In this document: piece after piece, positions 40,373-52,214 of the stretch
Layout: each line of letters opens with the position of its first letter
How positions within the stretch are numbered: position 1 is the first letter of the stretch
The notes under the pieces: model-generated
Told to the model about the DNA's origin: nothing
What the model saw: only the letters and a program-made list of their open reading frames with translations
Databases searched by the model: none
Made by a program: the position numbers and the translations under genes
Assembly: GCA_950295325.1 (NCBI GenBank)
Contig: OX485804.1
Span: forward strand, 57,350,001-57,414,000
Reading direction: 5' to 3'
From: Polytrichum commune
Lineage: Eukaryota; Streptophyta; Polytrichopsida; Polytrichales; Polytrichaceae
DNA: 64,000 nt

Positions 40373-40875
40373 CACGGGTAGATCACTTAGTGCATTTTAA
40401 AAACAACGTGCGGCATAATATAGAGAGGATTAAAATCATTTGAAATAAAAATTATAAAGGAATTCCAAATAATGAAGGGGCCATTAAATGTAGACAATCC
40501 CATTATAAGTAAGTTAGATGGACATAAAACATGGGCCATTATTTTTTTGTAAAATTAATATAGGGGCTGAAGATAAGGATCCTAGAAGGTATGTTTAGTA
40601 TGTTTAGGTATGTAAATGGGTTTAGGACTCATGGGGATGAATGATAATTGGGATTTCCGTCTGTCCAAAATTACTTAAAAGGAATAATAGAGTACAAAAA
40701 ATTGCAGTGACTTGGACAATATAAGTAATGGAAGGGTGCAAACAAATGGGCCATTTTTAAAATTTAAGTAATTATAGGGAGGCTTTAATTCAGCCCTCGA
40801 AGGTAAATAGCCCCAAAACAAAAAATCCCCAGCCGCACGTGGTGCACAAAAATGCCTTAGAGTGATCTACCCGTG
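40373..40875. mobile_element. Non-autonomous MULE-like element E (503 bp)
   Basis: Ends CACGGGTAGATCACT and AGTGATCTACCCGTG are perfect 15-bp inverted repeats; direct repeat TTCGTGAC at 40365-40372 and 40876-40883. Sub-terminal ACGTGCG and AAGGTAAATAGCCCC tie it to A-C. Confidence 0.8.
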
Positions 40876-41629
40876 TTCGTGACCTCCCCAGATAGATAGA
40901 TAAAAACTCCGATCCTTTTATAGGACCGGCGTGAATAGAGTGTTTGTTCGTCTTGGAGACCTCCCCACACAATAATGAACAGATCACCCACCGTTACAAA
41001 CTTTAGCTCTTGTGAAGGTATGCACTCGCGAGTCATGACAAAGAGAAGTGCAAGCAAACTATTCCAATTGTACACCCAACTTGAGACAACGTCAATTGTT
41101 GTTGTTATGCAACATTGACTGGTTGAGTTTTAGAAGCAAACGGTTGATGTTCAACACTTCGGCGATCTCTGTAAGGTAGAAATACCATAACCCGTTAACC
41201 ACCCTCTAGCCGTGTACTAGACCGCTGTCATAATGGTGAAGTGCTATTTTTGAAACGGATCATGGCTCGACGGCAACTTCAATGCGTGTACACTTAGTGT
41301 AGCCAATGGGAGTCAAGTGTTAATGTACTCATGAGGTAACCGATTTAGGAGATGTTATGTATGGAAATGCGGATTACTGTGTTCCGTGTAAGGAGAATCT
41401 AGTGAACGGGTAGGGGGTTGGACAACTTTCCACTTTGAAAAATCGTAGCATTTTTTTGTACAGGGCAGAAAAATATGAAACAACTTGCATACGTCATGAA
41501 TCCTTCTCGTCTATCTTGGAGAATTATCTCATGATTGTCAGACCAGATCTTCAATGCGAATCACCTTATTTTCACGGGTTATGGTATTTCTACCTTAGAT
41601 GAAGTTGTGGAGTGAATCCAAAATGAATA

Positions 41630-41720
41630 AAGAAAACCGAAAGACCACAACATTCAAGCGGTTGGACTTGGAAACAGTAGGATATGCCCAAAAACTTCCC
41701 CGAACAGAGACTCACATCCC
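41630..41720. repeat. AACCGGTT-family fragment, locus 2
   Basis: GAAAGACCACAACATTCAAG, GCGGTTGGACTTGGAAACAG and TAGGATATGCCC match the part of locus 1 at about 24370-24425. Confidence 0.65.
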
Positions 41721-41825
41721 AAATGTCGACACAAGACAAACAAACATGCACGCTAAGAAAATCAAAGCTCTATTTCCAAACCAATAAATCACAAACCCAT
41801 ATGGCTCACATCTTCTTAGTCATTC

Positions 41826-42657
41826 CTCGGGGGGGGGGGGGGGGGGGGGCACTGGTGAAAAACGTAGGAACTACGTGCGATAAAATATAGGGTCTTGTAT
41901 AAAAATTTGGCGTAAAATTTGTAAAATTATTAGATGTAGTATAGGGTGCTCTGGGATTATGAAACATGATTATATGTAATATAGCATTTGACAAAACATG
42001 ATTGAATTACCTAAGTGGTACATATAAAATAGCATGGAGAAAAAACGATAGTTTCAAAAATTAAATACTTTGTCACCAAAATATAAAACCAACCCCACTT
42101 CAGACCTTTCGGAAATTGCATAAATGAAAAAAAAATGCCGGCTAATTGCCTAAATACATTAGGAAATGGGGGCTATCAACTGATAAATTTTGCACTCTCT
42201 AGGCCCACTCTCGGGTAAAATTTGAAAAATCCGAACTACCTCCAGAAAGCTCGGCAATTAGCCGTTTCCTCTACAGAACTCCCCGGACTCTGCTCCCGCC
42301 CTCTCTCGCCCCCGCCTCCGTCAACCCTAGTTGGCAGACCTCAACTTGGTGCAAGAGTGGCACTCTGCTTCTCCGAGGCCCTGGAACAATCGGAGGATTC
42401 GGCTTCCAAACAATCGAAAACAATCAAGCAATCACCACCGGAAGCATGGACATATAAGTAATATAGGGTACCATAAAATCAACCATCCAAGAATTTATAA
42501 TTACCAATAGGGTGCAAATAATCACAACAATTTACCATTATTTCAAAAATTAGCATACCTTATAATCCTTTCTCATAGGTAAATAGCCCCCATTTTAATA
42601 GGTCATTATTGTAGGTGTATGCAAAATATACAAGGGAGTGCCCCCCCCCCCCCCGAG
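41826..42657. mobile_element. Non-autonomous MULE-like element C (832 bp) with GC-rich insert
   Basis: Ends CTCGGGGG...CACT and AGTGCCCC...CCCCGAG; direct repeat AGTCATTC at 41818-41825 and 42658-42665. Sub-terminal sequence (ACGTGCGATAAAATATAGGG and GGTAAATAGCCCCC) is shared with A, B and E. Positions of about 42220-42450 are GC-rich and include a 79-codon open frame unlike the rest of the family. Confidence 0.8.
42222..42461 (+). other. GC-rich, Pro/Ser-rich ORF inside element C, possible captured exon
   Basis: A 79-codon open frame (Pro/Ser-rich, then Gln/Ser/Lys-rich) in a segment clearly richer in G+C than the element. Pack-MULEs typically hold such fragments. No parent gene recognised, so function is not assigned. 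Confidence 0.35.
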
Positions 42658-42665
42658 AGTCATTC

Positions 42666-43814
42666 TAGTTAATATTTGCACTCAAAAATATACCATGTAC
42701 TTGCTTGAGGGTAAAGACAAAAAGAGATGTGTAGCCGAAACACTTGAACTCCGAGTAGACGTCAAGAGTTGCTTCATAAAGACTATTTTAAATAAAAAAA
42801 AACCCCACACATGTAGACACTGCTCACCATGTGGCACTCACTAAAACAAAATAATCACAACATTCATTGATTAAAAGCAACAAACTAGGAGACATGTGAG
42901 CTCTCTGGTGTAGCACAAGAAAAGAAAGCTAGATCCAGATTCAGAGCTCTTTGTTACCAACTTATTAACCAAAGAAGAAATGATTTCATTATATGAGATT
43001 TTCTTCCACAAGAGACATCATAAAATAACTTTGAAAAACCACAATAGAGTATGAGGATCCTTCAACATAGCAAGACAAAACCACCTTTGAAAGATCCAAC
43101 TGAAAGAAAACCACCACGACCGGATCCAATTTAGAGAGAGTTGCCAACCTTGAAAAAAAAACACCTCCTATGCTACTTCCTCAAAGCTTGCTCAGCTACT
43201 TCCGTATTATTAGACTTGGCGGGGCTGCTGAATATTTTGCTCTTACCTACCTACCAAAATAATCGGGCAACACAAAGGGTGATTTGTTAGAAACCCCGCC
43301 ATAGTCACCGGGATGGGTGGTGGGCTTCACTCAAGCCCATTATTCTTAAGAGAAGACAACTTATCAACTAAATAATGCTATGTGATCAATGAGACCCACA
43401 TATACCCATAACCATGTGATAACTATGTAGATAACCCGACCAACATTCATAAGTATTCAACCGACCTGAGTAGCAATTGGATTCCATTTATAATTTGGGT
43501 AACGCATGCTAGAACCAAGACCACGTCCAAAACCAACACCCTAAGTATTTTGCAATATAAATATGTATTGATTTTGAGAAAATCTGCTATCTTAACATTA
43601 GCCTCCCGTGTTGGTTTTGGGCCACCTTCCAAAGTTTTAAGTTTTTAAAAGTAATGTATAGGTGAATGCATTGTATCAGCAATCAACATCAATAATGGTA
43701 TCAAAAAACCTAGGCATGGGTGTAAAAATTGTAACACCAATCAAATATTGATAGTTTGATGGGTATCTCAAAGTGAGAGAATATTTATATACCCTGAGTT
43801 ATTATTGCATCAAT
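42666..43814. other. Intergenic between elements C and B
   Basis: No gene or clear repeat recognised. Confidence 0.5.
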
Positions 43815-43822
43815 ACCATTCT

Positions 43823-44413
43823 CTTAGGGAGGTCACTCCCTCTTATATTAATGCATACACGTGCGCTTAGGACTTATTTATCAGGGGGTTATTTACCTTG
43901 CAAAAAATATTATAAGGTATGGTATTTTTCAAAATACAGGTAAATTCTTGTATTTTAATGCACCCTATCAATAATCATAATTTTTATGGGGGAATCATTT
44001 TAAAATACCATATTTTACTTATACAATGCCCTAAAATTTTCCCTCCCAGCACGTAGGTAGAGAACATTAACTCCACATTAAATACATTGGTTTAGTAACA
44101 TTCAAGCCAGCCAATCTGCAAAGTCATCGATCCAAGAATTTTCAACAAAAAAATTACCTCTTTTCATCCACTAGCATAAACCCTACCCTAGACCCACTAC
44201 CCCTAGTAATTATTCCGACGTTATTTTACATGTACTGCCCAGATAAAAGAAGCCATTATATGTGATGGTGTTTTACATGTAAACATGTCTCATTATTTTA
44301 AAACCCCCTATATTATATGTACGTTCTTTTGCAAAATTTATCTATAATGAATATATTAGACCCTATTTTTTATTGCACGTTGTTTCTACGATTTTGCCAG
44401 TGACCTCCTCGAG
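43823..44413. mobile_element. Non-autonomous MULE-like element B (591 bp), inverted relative to A
   Basis: Ends CTTAGGGAGGTCACT and AGTGACCTCCTCGAG; direct repeat ACCATTCT at 43815-43822 and 44414-44421. Its sequence is the reverse complement of the outer parts of element A (the regions around 38000-38220 and 39770-39980). Confidence 0.75.
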
Positions 44414-44421
44414 ACCATTCT

Positions 44422-45099
44422 ACACTATATTAATACTACGTAGGTATGAAGATCCTTGCATGGTTTATAGACCCAAACGGTATCATAAACAAAAAGATCT
44501 TCAAATTCTCATACCTTACTAGTATTAAAAATAAATCTTCAATAGAGATACCCAATTGGTAAAAAAAAAAAAAAAAAATGTTTCCAATCCAACACTAGTA
44601 GATACACTCCTCGATTCATGTGACAAGTTGGCTCTTGATCTATCCCCACACTTAGATCGCCAACCTTTATTTGGTCACTTTTCTTAGACATCTAATTCTG
44701 AGCGATATGCAGTTAGGTGTGCCTTCAAAGAACAAATACCAAAAAGAAATGCATTTAAGAATGATTGGAAGACTACGTGATCAAAATATGATAACCATTC
44801 TAAAATTTAAAGTCATCATAATCGAGAGACCTATATGACCATTTAATGAGTACAATAATCTTCACTTTGATAATGAATGAAATAATCATATGAGCTCCAA
44901 AAATTGTGCGGAAAGTGGCTACAATATCAAATTGAACTTGGTACCCATCTCATAGTTATCACGTTTTTCACTTATCCTAGGAGAAGTGGGCTACTAAGGA
45001 GGGGAGAAAAATGGATTACTAAGCAAGAGGCCCTCAAGAAGTCAATTCCACATAAATGGTAGGATGAAATTCCTCCCTGCACTTCTCCTAAGTGGAATA
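44422..45099. other. Intergenic before the LINE fragment
   Basis: A18-like tract at 44561-44578. The last about 100 bases may belong to the LINE (KSIPHKW-like words), but the frame is broken. Confidence 0.4.
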
Positions 45100-45800
45100 T
45101 CATTTGACACAAAGCCAAGGCACAAAAAGACGTTGCATTTCTATGGTTGTTCTTTCATAAGGTTGTGGTAGATAATGAATGGTGTGGGAAAATCTCGGTA
45201 GAAATTGACACGAGCTGCCCGCAGTCGGTGGAATCAGTGGAGCATAGGTTCTTCAATTGCCCACTCGCTCAACAAGGATGGCGGTATGTTGCAATTCTTT
45301 GCCAAAAGAGGGAATCTTGGCCCAAGGAAATCCTTTTCTATGATGCAATGCCTCTTTGACCAACCTTTGTGCAAGACACTTAAAAGGTTTAGTCGCATCT
45401 GGTTCTTCTTAAGGAGTGATCTTCTGTGGATTATATGGCGCCAACGGAATGATCTGGTGTTTAATGCCTTGCAATGGCCTGTTGAGAAAACACGACAAGT
45501 CATTTGGGATACCTTGCAGGGTTATGGTAAGATTGAGTGGAAATGGACTCTCTCCGATCTGGAAAAGGCCCCGGACGTGGCCTACCAGGATGCCCTTAAC
45601 GAATTTGTTTTGACTTGGGGGGTCAAAGGTCTTATTATGATCCAGAGTAACTTAGTAGTCACGTGGAAGGGTTAGGCCTCAGATGGGTATTATTTTTTGA
45701 TTTCTCCTCGGTGTGCGCTGGTTCTCCTGAAGTGGTTGTATTTTGGTTCTTCTTCTTGCAATTGATTTTTCAATTTGTGCCAAAAAGAAAAGAAGAGAAG
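45100..45800 (+). mobile_element. LINE remnant: end of ORF2 (zf-RVT region) and 3' tail
   Basis: Reads FLWLFFHKVVVDNEW, then ESVEHRFFNCPLAQQGW and, in a second frame, LLWIIWRQRNDLVFNALQW. These are the conserved words of the zinc-binding region after plant LINE reverse transcriptases. A frameshift near 45290 and no upstream RT show it is a dead 3' fragment. The 3' tail (TTGCAATTGATTTTTCAATT) also occurs at 27009-27030. Confidence 0.75.
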
Positions 45801-47107
45801 TGGGCTATTTGGAAATCAAAGATGTTAAGGGGTTGTCTACCTTAGTCACAAAGTGGTAGAGAAATTGGGTGTCAAGGCCAGCAAGTCCTTAAGTTCAAAT
45901 GTGCAACCAATATATATTGGTGTACAAGAGTAGCTCGTAGTTCTTGGTTTCATGCATGACTCCCTTGTTGAAGACTTGCTTCCAAAATTACAAAGCTCAA
46001 AAGGGAAGTTCGCCATGTCATCTGGGAGTTTTTTCTTCTTCTGACTATTTAATTTTTTGAAACACCCCAAAGAACAGGGGCACTAGAAGCAGTGGAAAAA
46101 ACTCGCATTGGCCGACAATTCATTTAGCCATGTGAAACATGGGGGAGCATTCAACACCACATCACTCATATGTGAATACGTGGATAGTTGTCATCAAAGG
46201 AATAGGAAAGAACGCCAATCGCAAAAGGTTAGTCACCACAACACTTAGATGCTTGTGATATGGAAGCTTGCCGGAATGTACACACATACACCATAAGAAG
46301 CTTCTTCAAGAGGGCTTCCCATTTGCACTTGTCAAGTCATCATGTGGTCAACGAGTACTTCATTTTTTGTCGTGATGCGGATCCCTTGTTTTTATGATAG
46401 ATGACCTAACAAACAACTGCGTAATAGGCGACAACCATTAAGTATGCTCAAAGAAAAGGGAAGGAAGGAGAGCTCCACACGACATCATGGATCCCTTCCC
46501 CCATTTCTTTCGCCACAACCTCGACACTTTGCTTGTCAAGATTGGATTTACTTTCCTGCTATATCAACTTTTCGCATATTTCAACCATCCACTGGATGAG
46601 ATGTGATACTTTCAGTCAAGAAGAAACTGACACCTACCAACAAACGAGTCCTACCCAATCGCCCTACACTGGTGAGAGAGGTGCGAATCTACCACTGTGA
46701 TAGATTTGCAGATTTTGCAGTGACGTTTGCAAGTCAATTGCCCATGACCCTTGTATGTGATAAGGTACTATGGGGAGTGCCTGACTTGTGTGCCCCCCAC
46801 CCCACCCCACCCCACTCCAAGCCAAAGCCGCAATCAATTTATTATTGGAAGCGGTCCGCACTATAATACTTATAGTGCGGCTACAAATCGTAAAATTCAT
46901 CTAATTGGTGGCCCAAGAATCTTCACAAGGCCTGTGCTCTAAAGACTTTTAGGAAATGTGTGAGGGGCCCTCTTAACTTAACTTAACTTATCAACCCTTT
47001 GGCTCAATTGCAAAGCACAAGCAAGCGTGACCAGTGACAGGATATTGACTTACAAGTGCTTGCTTGTTAACCTCTCCACCCCCGACTTTCAAGGCAATTG
47101 CCAGGAC
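45801..47107. other. Intergenic, no gene seen
   Basis: A CCCCACCC run at 46794-46812 and a CTTAA repeat at 46973-46992; no supported coding sequence. Confidence 0.5.
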
Positions 47108-47740
47108 AATGAATGGGGAGCACCGGCCTATGATCGGGGAGAACTGGCAGTTAGTTACAGATGAACCGGTGAAGTTTGAGAAAGAACCGGTTGAAGTTGA
47201 AGACGGTAGGAAAATTACCGATCATTTTAAAGGAATTTATAGAAGAATATAACCCAATTTGATAAAGGAAACCCGAAGGATGTCAACATGTAACCGGTTG
47301 GACTTGCAAACACGAGGATCTCAACCGATTATGCCTGCCCAAAAATCTCTTCGATCATTAGAACCGACCCCTAGTTACATATATATGAACCAGTTGAAGT
47401 TGGAGACTTCAGGAAAATTACCGATCATTTTAAAGGAATTTATAGAAGAATATAACCCAATTTGATAAAGGAAACCCGAAGGATGTCAACATGTAACCGG
47501 TTGGACTTGCAAATACAAGGATCTCAACCGATTATGCCTGCCCAAAAATCTCTTCGATCACTAGAACCGACCCCTAGTTACATATATATGCACCGGTTGA
47601 ATTTAAGAAAGAACCGGTTGAAGTTCAAGACTTCGAGAAAACTATGGATCAATTTAGAGGAATTTATAGAAGAATATAACCCAATTTAATAAAGGAAACC
47701 CGAAGGATGTCAACATGTAACCGGTTGGACTTGGAAACAC
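47108..47740. repeat. AACCGGTT-rich tandem repeat, locus 3
   Basis: Three units with a period of about 203-224 bp. Each has AGGAATTTATAGAAGAATAT, AACCCGAAGGATGTCAACAT, GTAACCGGTTGGACTTG and CAACCGATTATGCCTGCCC. Open frames across it are repeat artefacts. Confidence 0.8.
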
Positions 47741-48106
47741 TATGTCATATGGTAATTTATGTCCCTATGGCAACTTTTCCAACGACACTTATGAATAAAT
47801 TGAACAAATATTGTCATGGATGATGGGTGAGTTCATCCATTGGCCAACGCCCTACCATCTCTTTGTCAGCAACTTGTGATGAAATATTGTCGTGGATGAT
47901 TGAAATTTGGATGAAAAAAACCACTTGGTAAGTGACAGTGATTGCAACCGTGTACATCTATAATCCCCCAATTTTTATTACAAGAAATGACAAATAATGT
48001 TGGGTTAACATTTAGGGTTGGTGAAACTATATATACCATGGTTTACAATTAGTATTGAGCGAGGCGATTAAAATTGTTGACTCTAAATATCATCTTTTTA
48101 GTGTAC
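47737..48106. mobile_element. TAAATATCAT-ended MITE, copy 1 (about 370 bp)
   Basis: The interior (ATGGATGATGGGTGAGTTCA, TGTCAGCAACTTGTGATGAA, GTACATCTATAATCCCCC) is the reverse complement of 49333-49693. The right end is CTAAATATCATCTTTTTAGT. Confidence 0.7.
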
Positions 48107-48607
48107 TTATTCAACATTAGACTGATCATCTCAATTAATTCGTGCTACTAGTCGGAGTTAGGTACCTCTATAACTATTTAACGAGAATGTAACATTTTAC
48201 CGAGAACTAGTCATTCATGATCTATAACGTCCAAACAACCTATTGAACTCTTGAGTATAAAGTTATTGCATTGCGTAACTCTGAATAACAACACACACTA
48301 ATTGAGATAATAAGTAGACTTAGCTTGCATGTTCAACTTCACCCATCCAAGCACTCCATATATTGGACCATGTTGTAGACAAGATTGTACTTAAGACCCA
48401 ACACTTTTGCACGGCAACCAAAGTAACGTTTTATGGACTAGGTTCCCGGTAGGGCCTAGCGGGGTCATAGCGTTATTGGACGTATTAAGGTACTTACTAA
48501 TTTTTCTTTTTAGGACACCTCTATGTTGAGCGGAAGTCGTAGAGTAGGGTTGGCATATTGATTAGGATAAACTTTTGGGTGCTAGTACGGAATTCTAGGT
48601 GTTGACG

Positions 48608-48680
48608 AATACTCCCTCTGTCCCAAAATGATTGTCCTACCTCCTGGAGTTTTTGGTCCCGAAATGATTGTCCAGTTTAT
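48608..48680. repeat. Solo MITE end with CTCCCTCTGTCCCAAAATGA
   Basis: TACTCCCTCTGTCCCAAAAT is the typical terminal word of Stowaway-like elements in plants. It recurs in part 45 bp later (GGTCCCGAAATGATTGTCC). No inverted partner was found. Confidence 0.4.
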
Positions 48681-48891
48681 CTGTCCAACTAGAAATGTGA
48701 GGCTCAAAGTCAAATATTTTTGCGCCAATCTTTCTACATCAAGAAGTCTTTCGACACCGCAACTTCCACGGTGGTTTCGGAGTAGTTGTTGTTTTTTATT
48801 TTAAGAGTCATACTTACAACTGCTCGGTCAATGGTTAGCAGGCCTTAATCTTGCCAAAGTGAGTGTGGGACTTGGGGTGGCTAACAATGAC

Positions 48892-49214
48892 TACACAAAA
48901 TATGATATTTAGTGCTTGATACACTAAATACGAACGCATACACTAAATATCAAAAACCCTATGAAAGTAAGTAACATTAAATGTAAAGTCAAACACTAAA
49001 TATCAACTATGGTAATATGTGAAAGTTATATGTTTGAATTTAGTGTTAGTAAGGATATGGAAAAAATATATATATAATAAGGAAGGTGACAGTAGGGAAG
49101 GTAGCGGCACAATTATGTCTAACACTAATTGTCATAGAATTGAATTAGTGTTGAGCATGGTAGGGGGGTAACAACACTAAATATAATCAAACACTAAATA
49201 TCATATTTTGTGTA
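48892..49214. mobile_element. CACTAAATAT-type MITE, copy 2 (323 bp)
   Basis: Same layout and interior words as copy 1: GAAAGTAAGTAACA, AACACTAAATATCAACTA, GTCTAACACTAATT, GGGGGTAACAACACTAAATA. Confidence 0.8.
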
Positions 49215-49332
49215 CTAGGAACATAAAATAGGTTAAGTCTTCTATTTTTAGCAATTTTTTTAAATCTTTATAGCAGGAGGAACATCCAGGCAATTGAGTC
49301 ATGTAGGCCACATAGACAAAGTGGATAGGAAC

Positions 49333-49693
49333 TACATTAAAATTTGATATTTAATGTCAGCAATTCTATTTGTCTTGCTCAATAGTAATTGTAGACCATG
49401 GTATAGTGTCACCAACACTAAATGTGAACCCCGCATTATCTGCTGTTCCTTGTGATTTTTTTGGGGGGATTATAGATGTACAGTGTTGCAATTACTGTCA
49501 CTTATCAAGTGATATTTTCATCCAAATCTCAATCACCCATGACAATACTTCATCACAAGTTGCTGACAAGAGAAGGTAAGGGTTTTGGCCAATGGATGAA
49601 CTCATCCATCATCCATGACCATATGTGTTAACTTGTTTATAAGAAGTGTCATCCAAAACTTACCATATCACATTAAATATCATATTTAGTGTA
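49333..49693. mobile_element. TAAATATCAT-ended MITE, copy 2 (361 bp), inverted
   Basis: Ends TACATTAAAATTTGATATTT and CATTAAATATCATATTTAGT. It is an inverted copy of 47737-48106, with the 48892-49214 MITE lying between the two. Confidence 0.7.
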
Positions 49694-49974
49694 CCAACAC
49701 CGTAGTTATGCGTACCGGGTCTTTTCCGGTAAGTTCAAAATTGGTCATTCTAGACCAACCTACAATTTGGTATGTGTTACCGCTAAGGGCATTCAAGAGG
49801 ATGTAGAGTTAAGAGACAAGTCCGGTAAGAATGGCCTTATCTATTATCATATAAGATTCTTTAACAAGAGTCTTTCCATGTTGCATTAAGCAATAAAATA
49901 AAACCCTTGTATACATGTGTCATAGTCTTAGCTTCACATTTTATTTCTATGCTATATTTATATATGCATATCTA

Positions 49975-49981
49975 TATATGC

Positions 49982-50013
<32 letters not shown>

Positions 50014-50020
50014 ATGTGCT
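49975..50020. repeat. (TA)n(TG)n compound microsatellite just left of the MULE
   Basis: A TATATATATA run followed by TGTGTGTGTGTATGTG, about 300 bp from the left end of the 12.8-kb element. Confidence 0.85.
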
Positions 50021-50322
50021 TCTTGCTATTTCTTAGTTATATAGCTTTGTATGTAAATTGTACTTTTTGTCCACGCAAAACCAATTTACGAGGGTTTTAA
50101 TTTGAAGGTGACACATGCACTTAACTCATGCTTTAGGGAAGGTCACTCTTTGTAAGATATTAAGACCCACGCGCACAACAAATTAGGATGGAATAAAATC
50201 CTAATGAGTTAACTTTACAAAACAATTGCCAAGTAATAGGGTACTAATTTTTTTGAGGATATTCATCCATGTTTATGATATATCTTCTGAATTTGTGCAT
50301 TGCTTCATAGCCCCCCTAAAAC

Positions 50323-50400
50323 GAGGGAAGCTATCTTATAAGCGATGAGCAATGAGCAGTGAGCGGTGAGCAATACGACATGAGCAGTGAGCGGTAATAT
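50323..50400. repeat. Left terminal inverted repeat of the 12.8-kb MULE
   Basis: GAGGGAAGCTATCTTATAAG followed by iterated GATGAGCAATGAGCAGTGAG and GAGCAGTGAGCGGT blocks. It pairs with the right TIR. The iterated TGAGCRRTGAGC blocks are plausible transposase-binding repeats. Confidence 0.85.
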
Positions 50401-51945
50401 ATGAATAATGAATTCAAAAATAGTAAAGGTGCACGAGTTTAGGGTACATGAACTAAATATAGTACTACATGAATTGAAGATTTTCAAATGTAAAGAGTTC
50501 AAATGAAGCAAGAAGGAATCGTATTACCGTGGATCATTGGAAATACTTCCAGTCCATTGCTAATTTTTATTATAACAATCCAAACCAAAACATGTCATTT
50601 TTTGACATTCAAATATATGGTACTTAATAGACCATTTGCAATACTACTCACACTCTACAATACCAGCAAGTTCAAGTAGTCGCATGACCTCGTTATAGGT
50701 ATATGTAGGTGCATGAATGAACTTGTCACTCTCGTAATCCACCTTGCACAAAAATCTAAACACATAATAAAGATGTTTACAATACACCCATTTTCCTTTC
50801 TTTCCCAATGCATGAGAGGACATTTTCGTGAAATCCGGGCATGTGCAATGCGGGATGTCGCTAATTGTGACATGGTATGTGATATCTTGCTTGGAGACAA
50901 TGTTGATTATCACTCCAAAGCCCGGATATGGAATGGCAGTGACCCCAACCACATAGTAACCCTCCATGAGTCCGGCACTCTCCCATTTGTTTTTGTGATC
51001 CGCTAGCGGTATTGTTGGATTACGACACACTGTCTTCCCAAACCTGAATGTAGGGTGGGCATCTGGGTTTGGTGGCATAGAAAAATGCGAGTGAGGGATG
51101 GGGAGAGTTGCAATTGTTGAAAGCCTACGACGAGGGGACAATGCCTCCCTCTGCTGTAGTTGAAATCCAGCATCTTCAAGTGCCAAAACCTCCTCTCTCG
51201 ATAGATTGGTACCTATCTTCACCGGCCACGTGTTGGGTACTATAGGCCAGTCCAACACATATTTCTTCTTACTGCCACTCACACAACGCTTGATGTCGTC
51301 AGGGCAAAACCAAAATTCATACTCCACATTGTTGGGAGATCGAAATTCTTTCCTGAGCCCTTTGTATGTTGGGGCAGGTGTGCCATGTTTCCCAGTCCCG
51401 ATTTTAGCATTGCACATAGTCCCTGTAATGGCCTGCAGTGCCCAACATCGTTTGGCTGAGTTGGGTGGTAATCTTCCAATGTGCCAGTTGGAAGCAAGAG
51501 AATCAGTCTCTAACACGGATGTAATATGAGCCACACCATGAATTGCAGAACTCAACGATTCCTCTATGCGTTGACGAGTTATTCGGGTGTTGGGACGAGG
51601 AATGGAATAATTCACTTTATCGGGTCGATGAGAGTCACAATCAGCACCCGGTGGTAGGTTGAGTTTGCGTTTGGTGGAACCAAAGAGTTCTAACCCTTCC
51701 AATGCACAATCTCTAGTGTTGACGTCTTCTGCCCCTGGGTAAGACTTCATGGCATCAGCCAACATTTTTGGATCTCCACACCTGGCAGCTGCTTTGAGTT
51801 TCAAGGAGGCCGAATCAGGATCTTTACCATCAGACCCCCCTTTCAACCATGTCCGGTAATTTGCAATTTGCATGAAGGCACGGATCATGTCGTCCACTGT
51901 AGCTTTATATAAACAAGTCATCTTGTTGCCGGACTGTTGGAGCCA

Positions 51946-52214
51946 TTTGTTGTGTACAATCTCTGCAAGGTTGCATATTGGCATTTCCGCACGCTCTTCT
52001 ATTGTCATATCCTAAGAACAACACACAAATACAAGGATAAGACAAACATAAGATAGATTATATATCTAGGTTTGGGTCGTTCGACCCAAACTGCATATAA
52101 GGTTTGGGTTGAACAACCCAAATTGTTTGTTATTTGTTGTGTACAGTCTCTGCAAGGTTGCATATTGGCATTCCCACACGCTCTTCTATTGTCATATCCT
52201 ATGAACAACACAGA
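51946..52214 (-). repeat. Duplicated splice acceptor and exon-2 start in the transposase gene
   Basis: The segment at 52135-52214 repeats 51947-52027 closely, including the acceptor and the first about 70 coding bases (D-MTIEER...MPICNLAE). The upstream copy ends in a stop after VHNK, so splicing to it would give a transposase lacking the SWIM part. The interval between holds the TTTGGGTCG palindromes. Confidence 0.8.
52071..52122. promoter_or_regulatory. Pair of TTTGGGTCG-class palindromes in the transposase intron
   Basis: TTTGGGTCGTTCGACCCAAA at 52071-52090 and TTTGGGTTGAACAACCCAAA at 52103-52122. Four more copies of the class lie in the central spacer of the same element. Confidence 0.6.

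Noticed and set aside
41826-41850. Long poly-G and poly-C runs as G-quadruplex regulators
   Set aside because: They are the expanded termini of MULE-like element C and length is error-prone in assemblies.
47064-47689. Three consecutive 60-75 codon frames with similar peptides
   Set aside because: They are repeated translations of the AACCGGTT tandem units, not genes.
50314-50322. Target site CCCTAAAAC as telomere-directed insertion
   Set aside because: One site resembling a telomere-like word is not evidence for targeting; adjacent C runs also blur the boundary.
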